Both the position numbers and the translations under genes were made by a program. From contig OMVH01000028.1 in the NCBI GenBank assembly GCA_900314365.1, forward strand, positions 1 to 6,628: DNA of 6,628 nt. Reading direction: 5' to 3'. The notes under the pieces are model-generated. The model was not told where the DNA came from, did no database searches, and saw only the letters and a list, made by a program, of their open reading frames with translations. Positions 1 to 5,948 of this stretch are shown here, piece after piece (within the stretch, counting starts at the first letter, position 1; the number at the start of each line of letters is the position of its first letter). Source of the DNA: an uncultured Prevotella sp. Lineage in GTDB: Bacteria; Bacteroidota; Bacteroidia; Bacteroidales; Bacteroidaceae.

Positions 1-1980
1 ATTGAAAGGCACAATAGCGCCGGCCTTCACAAAGAGAGGCAGTTTCCAGAAGGGGGCATTGAAGTCGTTGAGGATACGACCGCCCTCGTAGGTCTCACCG
101 GTGAAGAAGTCGGTCCAGCGACCTTCTGGAAGCCATATACCGCTTCTGACGTCGTTGCCTTCGGCGTCGGCTACAGTATTCTGATAGACGGGTGCTACGA
201 GGAATGACGGACCATACATGAACTGGTACTCTGTGGCTTTGCCATGAGTGTAGTCGTTGGGATAGTCGAGGAACATAGCCCTGATGAGAGGTTTGCCCTT
301 TAAGGCCTCGTAGGAGGCTGAGTAGGAGTAGGGCAGAAGCATGGACTTGAGCTTCAGGTAATTGCGGTTGACTGAGGTGGCTGGTTCGCCGAGAGCCTGT
401 GGATATTTGGGATTGCTGCCCCAGCCGTCCATGTTGAGCTGCATTGGCGTGAAAGTTTTCCACTCGAAGTCGCGTATGTTGACGATGGGGTTCTTGCCTC
501 CGAAGATACCGTCCATATCAGAGGTGATGTTCCCCAGTCCCGAGAGACCCGACCCAATGTAGGTGGGGATATGGAATCGAATGTACTCCCAGTTGCCACC
601 TGTCTGGTCACCGGTCCAAATGCCTGCATAGCGCTGTGTGCCGGCCCATCCGTCGACCGAGATGATGAAAGGCCGGGCTCCGTTGCCATAATAGGGCATG
701 ATATGTGCCACATCGGCAATTCCGTTGAGTCCGAAGGAATAGCCTTCGCCCACCCAGGCCACGTCGGTCTTGAGCACGCGCACGCCGGCATCACGCACTT
801 CCTTCACGATATCGCGCTGCAAGAGTGCGGGAATGCTGTCGATGGGGTGAAGGTTCGACTGTGTCCACAAACCTATCTCCACACCGTGCTTACGGGCATA
901 TTCACCGAAGGATTTCAGATTGGCTATGTTGCCGTCAAGGGTGCTTGTCTGGCCGTAGCCTGCCCCGTAACCATCGTTGGGCAGTACCCATCCTAAGGGC
1001 ATGTCGGCCTTGGCATAGCGGTCGACAACGGCACGTGCTGAGAACTGATAGTTGTTCTTTTCGCCGTTGAGGCTTTCTTTGATGCCTCCGTTGTCTTTCT
1101 GGCTCTCGCTGTACCACTTACCGTCTTCGAACTGTATGCCTTTCTCCTTGGTGCTCTCCTTCCAGAAGTCGCGGTTGTAGGCGTTGAGATGGCCCTCGTA
1201 GAAGGCGAACTTAGGCAGCAGTACCGGCTTGCCGGTGAGCTGGAAATAGTCTTGCAGCAGCTCTTCCGGCTTGCTGTCCACCATGATGAAGAGGTCGGAA
1301 TAGTCGGCTTTGTGATTCAGTACAACGCTGTTTTTGTCCTTCGATCCAAAGTCGTAAGAGCCTGGCGCAAAGGTGTGGCAGAGCACTCCGTAGCCACTGG
1401 TGCTCCAGTAGAAGGGCGCGGGTGAGGCTACTCCACCGTCGGTCCAGCTGTTGGTATTGACAATTTCAATCTTCTTTCCCGTGTGTGAGAAGCGACCGTT
1501 CTGTACACCGCCACCGTAGAAATACTCGTCTGCCTTTCGGCTCAGTGTCACTTCATAGCCCGACGGACCGTAGCTGATGGGCTTTGTCTCGCTCAATACT
1601 GTGTGTCCGTTGCGCAGATCGGTGATGGAGAGCAGGGAGGTTGTGCCATCGAAACTCAGGCTGATGCTTTGGCTGGCAAGAATGTACTTGTTGTCTTTCC
1701 GGCTCACGCTGATGGTTCCGGTGTTGCGTCGCGGCTTGTCGCAGAGGATGACCGCTGGCGGGTTGGCTGCAGGATTGCGCACGATGCCGCCCTTATCGTC
1801 GCGGAAGAGGCGCACGATGTTGTCACCGTAGAAATCCACGGTGAGTCGTTTGCCGTTGGCATAGCGCACCTCTGCTGTGGTAGGATTGATTTTCACAACT
1901 TCCTTGATTGCTGTTTGCTGGGCACGAATAGTTGTGCTCCACGCAATCCATACGAGGAAGGATAGAAGAGCTTGTCTCAT
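1..1980 (-). CDS. Secreted glycoside hydrolase family 31 enzyme (alpha-glucosidase or alpha-glucosyltransferase type), 3' end outside window
   Basis: An uninterrupted frame of 660 codons starts at the ATG at 1980 and runs off the left edge, so the C-terminus is missing. Residues 1-20 form a signal peptide ending in TIRAQ, so the enzyme acts in the periplasm or outside the cell. An N-terminal beta-sandwich (about 25-250) precedes the catalytic barrel. GH31 landmarks are visible: the probable nucleophile Asp406 in KTDVAW, the probable acid/base Asp458 in GIWTGDQ, and SDMDGIFGG at 487-495. The family retains configuration at alpha-linked sugars, usually glucose. The WVLPNDGYGAGYG stretch (331-343), the insertion around 262-310 and the WKTFTPMQLNMDGW segment (507-520) recall GH31 members acting on isomaltosyl or alpha-1,6 glucans, some of them transferases; that comparison is from memory. 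The short AT-rich leader lacks a clear Shine-Dalgarno sequence, as is normal in Bacteroidetes. Family assignment is firm; substrate is unknown. Confidence 0.94.
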   Translation of the reverse strand, partial: MRQALLSFLVWIAWSTTIRAQQTAIKEVVKINPTTAEVRYANGKRLTVDFYGDNIVRLFRDDKGGIVRNPAANPPAVILCDKPRRNTGTISVSRKDNKYILASQSISLSFDGTTSLLSITDLRNGHTVLSETKPISYGPSGYEVTLSRKADEYFYGGGVQNGRFSHTGKKIEIVNTNSWTDGGVASPAPFYWSTSGYGVLCHTFAPGSYDFGSKDKNSVVLNHKADYSDLFIMVDSKPEELLQDYFQLTGKPVLLPKFAFYEGHLNAYNRDFWKESTKEKGIQFEDGKWYSESQKDNGGIKESLNGEKNNYQFSARAVVDRYAKADMPLGWVLPNDGYGAGYGQTSTLDGNIANLKSFGEYARKHGVEIGLWTQSNLHPIDSIPALLQRDIVKEVRDAGVRVLKTDVAWVGEGYSFGLNGIADVAHIMPYYGNGARPFIISVDGWAGTQRYAGIWTGDQTGGNWEYIRFHIPTYIGSGLSGLGNITSDMDGIFGGKNPIVNIRDFEWKTFTPMQLNMDGWGSNPKYPQALGEPATSVNRNYLKLKSMLLPYSYSASYEALKGKPLIRAMFLDYPNDYTHGKATEYQFMYGPSFLVAPVYQNTVADAEGNDVRSGIWLPEGRWTDFFTGETYEGGRILNDFNAPFWKLPLFVKAGAIVPFN

Positions 1981-2034
1981 TTTAGTGTAGTTTGCGTTCG
2001 TAATCGATAATTCTGCCTTTACGGCATCGTTTTG

Positions 2035-2066
2035 CAAAGTTACTGCTTTCTCGGAGCCTACGCAAA
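2035..2066 (-). promoter_or_regulatory. Bacteroidetes-type promoter for the GH31 gene
   Basis: Read on the minus strand, TTTG (2063-2066) is followed after 20 bases by TAACTTTG (2035-2042). This is a full match to the -33/-7 consensus of the Bacteroidetes primary sigma factor. The predicted transcript start near 2031 gives a leader of about 50 bases to the GH31 ATG at 1980. No operator-like dyad was seen in the leader. Confidence 0.7.
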
Positions 2067-2093
2067 TAATAACAGAGGAATTGTGCGGTACGT

Positions 2094-2274
2094 AAAATGT
2101 AACCACGTCGCGGGTGGGCCCGTGGAGACGTGGTTACTACCAGATGAAGGAACTTCTATTGTAGTTTAATCGCTTATGTGCTCATTGTGCGAAAACAATG
2201 CAGGTGGCGAGTCGGCTTTTCAACCAGCGTGTGACCGGTCCTTACAGCAGTGTAGTCTTTGCCTCACTCTCACG
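2094..2274 (-). ncRNA. Possible small structured RNA between ssrA and the GH31 gene
   Basis: An exact TAACTTTG box lies on the minus strand at 2278-2285, predicting a start near 2274, although no good TTTG is found 19-21 bases upstream. The following 180 bases contain several hairpins: TACA/TGTA around CTGC (about 2244-2255), ACCGGT/GCTGGT with a CACAC loop and two G-U pairs (about 2223-2240), CATTGT/ACAATG (2183-2200), and the final 11-base stem at 2099-2137 followed by ATTTTA. No convincing minus-strand ORF exists here. It could be a 6S-like RNA or another small RNA, or simply the tail of the ssrA transcript. The identity is not recognised. Confidence 0.25.
2099..2137 (-). terminator. Strong hairpin, probable transcription terminator
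   Basis: Perfect 11-base arms GTAACCACGTC (2099-2109) and GACGTGGTTAC (2127-2137) enclose a GC-rich 17-base loop that can itself pair (CGGG with CCCG). On the minus strand the stem is followed by ATTTTA, a modest U-tract. It lies just upstream of the GH31 promoter, where it would stop transcription from the tmRNA or the putative small RNA. The plus strand has no T-run after it. The hairpin is certain as sequence; the terminator role is inferred. Confidence 0.55.
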
Positions 2275-2370
2275 ATGCAAAGTTACAGAAACACAGACAA
2301 AAAGAAGTTATACGAAATGCGGTTAGAAGTACACATATTGCGGATGTTTGCCTTTGGCTCACATCTTCCG

Positions 2371-2423
2371 AAAAACACAACGTGGCGACTCACATCGCAT
2401 GATGCTTTGAAGCCGCCACGTCG
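2371..2423 (-). terminator. Probable intrinsic terminator of the tmRNA gene
   Basis: On the minus strand the arms CGACGTGGCG (2414-2423) and CGCCACGTTG (2378-2387) form a 10-pair stem including one G-U, with a 26-base loop, followed by GTG and TTTTT (2371-2375). It starts about 40 bases after the tmRNA 3' end. A second small hairpin, AGCTTG/CAAGCT (2426-2445), lies between it and the tmRNA. The loop is long for an intrinsic terminator, which lowers confidence. Confidence 0.55.
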
Positions 2424-2462
2424 CAAGCTTGAGCGTTGCCAAGCTAAGCGCGTAATAAGTAG

Positions 2463-2859
2463 TGGACCTGGTGGGATTCGAACCCACGTCCGAACAAGGA
2501 AACCATACGCTTTCTACACGTTTATTCCAGACTTTGGTTTTCGTGCATACAGCAAGACCTGGACCACCCACTGCTGCCTTATCCCCTAAGATTTCATCGT
2601 GGAAGCGGGGCCTTCCATGACTATTCCCGATTTACCTGCACCGCTGAACCCTCGGATTCGGAACAACATCCTTGGAGCGATGTCTCGTCCTGCTACCTGG
2701 TAGCGGGATTAAGCCAGTAATCTACTGTACTTCGATTAGGCAGCGAGAGCGTAATTGTTTTCGCCAATTAATTTTTGATCACTCAGATTAAGGAGCTAGC
2801 CATCGAGGCTCCGCGTGCTTACGTACCATCTCGACTTGCCGTCAAATCCAGTCAAGCCC
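2463..2859 (-). ncRNA. ssrA: Transfer-messenger RNA (tmRNA), one-piece form
   Basis: tmRNA rescues ribosomes stalled on broken messages, together with SmpB, by adding a degradation tag. The 5' end GGGCTTG (2853-2859) pairs over seven bases, two of them G-U, with CAGGTCC (2464-2470) to form the acceptor stem. A T-arm (GTGGG, TTCGAAT, CCCAC) precedes the 3' strand, and the discriminator A is at 2463. The next bases read CTA, so CCA is not encoded and must be added after transcription. The tag frame at 2765-2736 reads GGC GAA AAC AAT TAC GCT CTC GCT GCC TAA, that is GENNYALAA and stop, a Bacteroidales-type tag preceded by the tmRNA's own alanine. The GCTAC/GTAGC hairpin downstream fits a pseudoknot region. 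The length of 397 bases is normal for the family. Confidence 0.97.
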
Positions 2860-2862
2860 TTG

Positions 2863-3043
2863 ATGAGAGGGAAGTCCCCGCCTCTGCGGTGGCCAACCTT
2901 CTTATGCTGTGCAGATGAAGCTTCGTTCTTTCAGTGCTGAAGGGCAGAACAATGCTTTTCTTGCTAAGTGGTTGCAAAATTACAGTGAAAGTTTCTTTCG
3001 ACCAAACTTTTTACCTTCTTTTTTCGGCAGACTTCCCTCTCAT
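2863..3043. repeat. 14-base perfect inverted repeat flanking the ssrA promoter
   Basis: ATGAGAGGGAAGTC at 2863-2876 is the exact reverse complement of GACTTCCCTCTCAT at 3030-3043. The 153 bases between the arms contain the ssrA promoter and most of the leader. The identity does not extend beyond 14 bases on either side. One arm lies next to the mature tmRNA 5' end and the other upstream of the -33 box. No function is recognised. Confidence 0.6.
2975..3006 (-). promoter_or_regulatory. Bacteroidetes-type promoter for ssrA
   Basis: On the minus strand TTTG (3003-3006) and TAATTTTG (2975-2982) are separated by exactly 20 bases, a full consensus match. Transcription would start near 2971 and leave a precursor leader of about 110 bases before the mature tmRNA 5' end at 2859, which is presumably removed by RNase P. 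The leader contains a small CCGC/GCGG hairpin just before the mature end. Confidence 0.7.
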
Positions 3044-3086
3044 GTACACGAACAGGGTTCAGAATGAAGTTTAGGTACGGCCCCGT

Positions 3087-4076
3087 TCAGAGTGTAAGGT
3101 TGCCTTCTGTCGTCAGCTTGAGCGGGAGAAGCCGCGCCCGTTCTTGTCCTCCCGGACTATTGGGACTGTGCAGAACGAGCCACAGATTACCGTCAAAGTC
3201 ACGGAATATCATGCCATGGCCTCCATTATCAGCGTAGAGTGGTTTCTCCTGTTGTTTCCAGGGCCCGGCCACACGCCCCGTGACAGACTCTGCCACACCT
3301 ACGGCATAGCGTCCGTCGGCAAAGCTGGAGTAAATCATGAGCAGCTTCTTGGGGGTGTGCCAAAGAAAGCATCCGTCGCTGACATAGCTCCTTTCTCCAT
3401 TGCTTCCTAAAGTGCCGGTCGACCAAGGTGCCGCCGAGGCGCAGAACAAATCCTCGCCATCACCTACGATGGTACTGAGGTCAGGCTTCAGACGGGCCAG
3501 ACGGAAGGTGCCGTCGATGCGCTGCACCCATTCATTGCAATAAATAAGATAGGGCTGGCCGTCCTCTACGTAGAGGGTTCCGTCGAGGGCCATCTGTGAA
3601 AGCGGAGTGGTCGTCTGCTTCGTTATAGGAACGAAGGGTCCCTCCGGGCTGTCGGCCCTGAGAACCTGTACAGCGCGGTAAGTGTAGGCAGGCCAGTCCT
3701 TGCGTTGTTTCTTCCATATGAGATCGCTGTTGAGCGTAAGGAAGAGATAATATTTGCCTTTGTAAGCATGCATTTCCGGTGCCCACACATGACCGTGGAG
3801 CGGATTGTCGGCCGGAATCGTACATACACGCTGTGGTCCGTACCATGATTTGAGATTCTTGCTGTGCCACGCTCTTACGCCTCCGCAGACTGTACCGTTA
3901 ATAGTAGTGTCGGCAGCCTGATAAAGATAATAGGTGTGTGTGCGGGCGTCGGCATAGATAAAGGGGTCGCGGATGGGGATGTCGTTGAGTGTGCGTGGCT
4001 GAGCGTCCGCCTCAGTATTAGAAAACCCAAGGAGTGCCAGTCCCAGGACCAGCACTCCAAGCATACGGTGTTGCAT
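3087..4076 (-). CDS. Secreted glycoside hydrolase family 43 enzyme
   Basis: This is a complete 329-residue protein. Residues 1-25 are a signal peptide (hydrophobic core LGVLVLGLALLGF, end near ADAQ), so it acts in the periplasm or outside. The five-bladed propeller of GH43 shows its three acidic residues: general base Asp37 in IRDPFI, pKa-setting Asp165 in ALDGTLYVEDG, and general acid Glu182 in CNEWVQ. VWAPEMH (98-104) and GGHGMIF (285-291, including the conserved His287) also fit. GH43 inverts and usually removes alpha-L-arabinofuranose, beta-D-xylose or related furanosides; the substrate cannot be set here. The length suggests a single catalytic domain without a carbohydrate-binding module. 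Its ATG lies 14 bases after the stop of the upstream HMA gene, and no separate promoter was seen, so the two are probably cotranscribed. Met5 is an alternative start. Confidence 0.92.
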   Translation of the reverse strand: MQHRMLGVLVLGLALLGFSNTEADAQPRTLNDIPIRDPFIYADARTHTYYLYQAADTTINGTVCGGVRAWHSKNLKSWYGPQRVCTIPADNPLHGHVWAPEMHAYKGKYYLFLTLNSDLIWKKQRKDWPAYTYRAVQVLRADSPEGPFVPITKQTTTPLSQMALDGTLYVEDGQPYLIYCNEWVQRIDGTFRLARLKPDLSTIVGDGEDLFCASAAPWSTGTLGSNGERSYVSDGCFLWHTPKKLLMIYSSFADGRYAVGVAESVTGRVAGPWKQQEKPLYADNGGHGMIFRDFDGNLWLVLHSPNSPGGQERARLLPLKLTTEGNLTL

Positions 4077-4090
4077 AGCAAACTTTGAGT

Positions 4091-4612
4091 TTACTTCTTG
4101 TTAGTCTTCGATTTCGTTGAGTGGCAGGTCTGCTGTTTGTTGGCGCAGTTGCTCTTGGCTGCAGTGTTGCAGGCTGTGTTGGCAGCGTGGCGCCTGTTGG
4201 CGCAGTTGCTCTTGGCTGCAGTGTTGCAGGCTGTGTTGGCAGCGTGGTGCCCTTTGCCCGACTCGGTGGAGCAGGCGTTAGTCTTGCTGTTGCGATACTG
4301 GCAGCATGCCGGAAGCGCATTGTAAGCTTTTGTGGAAGCGGTGCAAGTACCTGCGTCGTAGCCCGCCTTGGCTATGGCCTGCTGTACGGCTTTCTCTGAT
4401 GTTTTGCTATTGTCGTAGACGAGTGTGAGCTGCTGTTTCTTCAGATTCCATGTAGCAGAGCTGACACCACTAACGCTCTTGGCTGCCTTCTCAATGCGAG
4501 TGGTGCAATTGCTGCAAGCACCCTTTACGGTGAATGTTGTTTTCACGCTCTTCGCGCTTGCCGTTCCGACGGCTGCTATAAGGAGCGCGAAGGCTAAAAT
4601 CATTTTCTTCAT
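4091..4612 (-). CDS. Secreted heavy-metal-associated (HMA) domain protein with Cys/His-rich repeated tail
   Basis: This is a 173-residue protein with a signal peptide at 1-20 (ends TASAK), so it is periplasmic or extracellular. Residues 22-90 form an HMA fold like that of CopZ, MerP and the metal-binding domains of P-type ATPases: the metal site GACSNC has Cys33 and Cys36, followed by TTRIEKA and the GV..ATWNL...LTLVYD pattern. HMA domains usually bind copper or mercury and hand it to a partner. The tail (90-173) is unusual, with nine more cysteines (90, 103, 104, 114, 129, 137, 148, 156, 163) and four histidines (122, 123, 142, 164). Part of it is two near-identical 19-residue units, HAANTACNTAAKSNCAN. 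The last ten residues are lysine-rich. The gene has its own promoter and is followed at 14 bases by the GH43 gene. The domain call is strong; metal and partner are unknown. Confidence 0.9.
   Translation of the reverse strand: MKKMILAFALLIAAVGTASAKSVKTTFTVKGACSNCTTRIEKAAKSVSGVSSATWNLKKQQLTLVYDNSKTSEKAVQQAIAKAGYDAGTCTASTKAYNALPACCQYRNSKTNACSTESGKGHHAANTACNTAAKSNCANRRHAANTACNTAAKSNCANKQQTCHSTKSKTNKK
4138..4251 (-). repeat. 57-base tandem repeat, two copies, inside the HMA gene
   Basis: Copies at 4138-4194 and 4195-4251 match at 56 of 57 bases; the single difference is C versus T three bases from the right-hand end of each unit. The unit is 19 codons, so gain or loss of a copy keeps the frame. 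Each copy encodes two cysteines and at least one histidine. The near identity points to a recent duplication by slippage or recombination. Confidence 0.95.
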
Positions 4613-4649
4613 ACTTCTTACTTTTATTTATTACTTCTTTTTGACTTCA

Positions 4650-4681
4650 CAAAGTTAATTCCTTGGTTTTTTATAGCCAAA
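4650..4681 (-). promoter_or_regulatory. Bacteroidetes-type promoter for the HMA and GH43 genes
   Basis: Read on the minus strand, TTTG (4678-4681), a 20-base spacer and TAACTTTG (4650-4657) match the consensus fully. The predicted start near 4646 leaves a leader of about 34 AT-rich bases before the HMA ATG at 4612. No metal-regulator operator was recognised around it. Confidence 0.7.
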
Positions 4682-4797
4682 TTATTCCTATTAAAAGAAC
4701 TAAACAAATCCTACTTTGTCTGACATCGCTTCTTTGAGGATGCTGTGAGACGGGTGCCTCGTTGACCGTAAATCAGTGAAAAATATAGCCTTTGAAG

Positions 4798-4829
4798 CTT
4801 GGATTGCTGAACTTTAATTCCTAACTTTG
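4798..4829 (+). promoter_or_regulatory. Probable promoter of the plus-strand three-gene operon
   Basis: CTTG (4798-4801, three of four matches to TTTG), 20 bases, then TAACTTTG (4822-4829) in the Bacteroidetes arrangement. With the usual geometry transcription starts near 4833, one base before the ATG at 4834, so the message would be leaderless or nearly so. Confidence 0.5.
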
Positions 4830-4833
4830 CGTC

Positions 4834-5712
4834 ATGAAGATGAAGAGGCTTGCAATAGTAGTGCTGCTGGTTGTGAGTGGCATGGCACCGGCGGTGGCTC
4901 AGCACGACAATAGGGTGGTGCGGGCTAAGAAGACGGCGCGCAAGGAACTGGGGATACCTGAATCCACGCTAAAGCAGTCTGAAGCCAAGAGCGGCAGCAA
5001 GCAGACGGTGCGGGAAGAGGCTCTGCCGAAAACGGAGGCCGCCAGCACTGACACGTTGCCCAACCGAAAGCTGTGGACTGCGGCTGATGATAAGAACACG
5101 CTTCTGCGTGGTCTTGCAAAGCAGCAAGAAGAGCTCGACCGTCCCGACGGCATCGGTCTGATGCGTAGTGGCATGATGGGACAGGCTGGTGCACTCACGT
5201 TCTACGGAACAGGACTGCGCGAGGAGCATCCCGGCATGCTCTCTGTGAGGACGGCTCTCGTCGGTGTGGGAGGCTCCTGGGGGGATGTCGACTATAGGCT
5301 TCAGGGGGCGGTGAACCGTTACAGTGCCTTGGGCATCACCACACAGTATGGACTCGGCGGAACGCTCACGTGGCACATCAGCGACAATCTCAGTGCCACC
5401 GTGTTCGGAAACTGGTACAACCGTAATCCTTATTTCTTCATGGCCACCTTCCCCTTTGTGCAGACGAGCAATTACGGGGGCTTCCTCACGGCAAACAGCG
5501 GGCGCGTGGGGCTGAAAGCAGGAGCAAGAAGCTATTACGACCCGTTCCAGCGCCAGTGGAAGGTGGAACCCATCGTCTCGCCCATGTTGAGGGTGTCGAG
5601 CAAGTTCACCATAGAGGTGCCTCTCGGACCGTTGCTTCAGAATGTCCTTGAGCACACTGTGTTCCGTTCGCACCGGGAGGGCCCCAATATCATGCCCTCT
5701 GTCATGCATTAA
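4834..5712 (+). CDS. Exported protein of unknown function, possibly outer-membrane beta-barrel
   Basis: This 292-residue protein begins with a clear signal peptide (MKMKRL, then AIVVLLVVSGMAPAVA, cleavage near residue 22-23). Residues 25-105 are charged, rich in Lys, Glu, Ser and Thr, and probably flexible. From about 107 the sequence is rich in Gly, Tyr, Trp and alternating hydrophobic residues, with likely amphipathic strands at 135-150, 153-166, 170-181, 184-196, 213-233 and 240-262, as expected of a membrane barrel or a beta-rich surface protein. There are few cysteines and no lipobox. No family is recognised. The start at 4834 fits the promoter; Met3 (4840) would also leave a usable signal peptide. 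The two small Cys-rich genes follow, the first after 11 bases, so the three are probably one operon. Outer-membrane location is inferred. Confidence 0.85.
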   Translation: MKMKRLAIVVLLVVSGMAPAVAQHDNRVVRAKKTARKELGIPESTLKQSEAKSGSKQTVREEALPKTEAASTDTLPNRKLWTAADDKNTLLRGLAKQQEELDRPDGIGLMRSGMMGQAGALTFYGTGLREEHPGMLSVRTALVGVGGSWGDVDYRLQGAVNRYSALGITTQYGLGGTLTWHISDNLSATVFGNWYNRNPYFFMATFPFVQTSNYGGFLTANSGRVGLKAGARSYYDPFQRQWKVEPIVSPMLRVSSKFTIEVPLGPLLQNVLEHTVFRSHREGPNIMPSVMH

Positions 5713-5723
5713 TCCGAAAAGTT

Positions 5724-5948
5724 ATGAACAAAAGTATACTTATTAAAGACACTACGCGCGAGGAGCGCATGCGCATTGTCAATGGTGCTCTCAACTGCGG
5801 TGGCGGTGGTTGCGAGAACTGCTCTTCGTGCTGGCTTGGCGGAGGCAGTGTGGACAGTATTTATCAGGATTATATCGACGGTAAGATGGAACTTAGCGAG
5901 GTGAACAGGCTCTATAGCGAGCGGTTTGCCGGGAGACAGCGAGGATGA
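5724..5948 (+). CDS. Small four-cysteine protein of unknown function, first of a paralogous pair
   Basis: 74 residues with no signal peptide or membrane segment, so probably cytoplasmic. The N-terminal part is a charged helix (DTTREERMRIVNGAL). Four cysteines at 25, 30, 33 and 36 have the spacing CX4CX2CX2C, and a glycine-rich stretch and a conserved YQDYIDG motif (47-53) follow. Such spacing could hold zinc or an iron-sulfur cluster; this is inference. It resembles the next gene in helix, cysteine array and DYIDG motif, which supports both being real genes. It starts 11 bases after the upstream stop, without a clear Shine-Dalgarno sequence, and ends in an ATGA overlap with the next gene, so translation of the two is likely coupled. 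No named family is recognised. Confidence 0.82.
   Translation: MNKSILIKDTTREERMRIVNGALNCGGGGCENCSSCWLGGGSVDSIYQDYIDGKMELSEVNRLYSERFAGRQRG

Noticed and set aside
571..996. Plus-strand ORF of 141 codons and other ORFs within 95-1965
   Set aside because: All are shadows of the GH31 gene, whose single frame is open over 660 codons and carries catalytic motifs and a signal peptide.
2463..2540. A separate tRNA gene suggested by GGTTCGAATCCC
   Set aside because: The T-arm and acceptor strand belong to the tmRNA; there is no anticodon arm nearby and the acceptor pairs with 2853-2859.
2359..2571. Minus-strand ORF of 70 codons
   Set aside because: It is the 3' part of tmRNA and its terminator read as protein.
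2176..2589. Plus-strand ORF of 137 codons
   Set aside because: It overlaps the tmRNA antisense over its last third and spans the tmRNA terminator; the product has no recognisable domain.
4138..4251. CRISPR-like repeat
   Set aside because: Two directly abutting in-frame coding copies with no spacers.
4098..4399. Plus-strand hydrophobic ORFs with GAVALGCSVAGCVGS repeats
   Set aside because: The repeats come from antisense reading of the 57-base tandem repeat in the HMA gene; no start signal or family.
1..4612. A polysaccharide utilisation locus
   Set aside because: Only two glycosidase genes, separated by ssrA, with no SusC/SusD pair or sensor-regulator in the window.
4969..5709. Minus-strand ORF of 246 codons
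   Set aside because: It is opposite the exported protein at 4834-5712, which has a signal peptide, promoter and operon context; the antisense product is His/Arg-rich without features.
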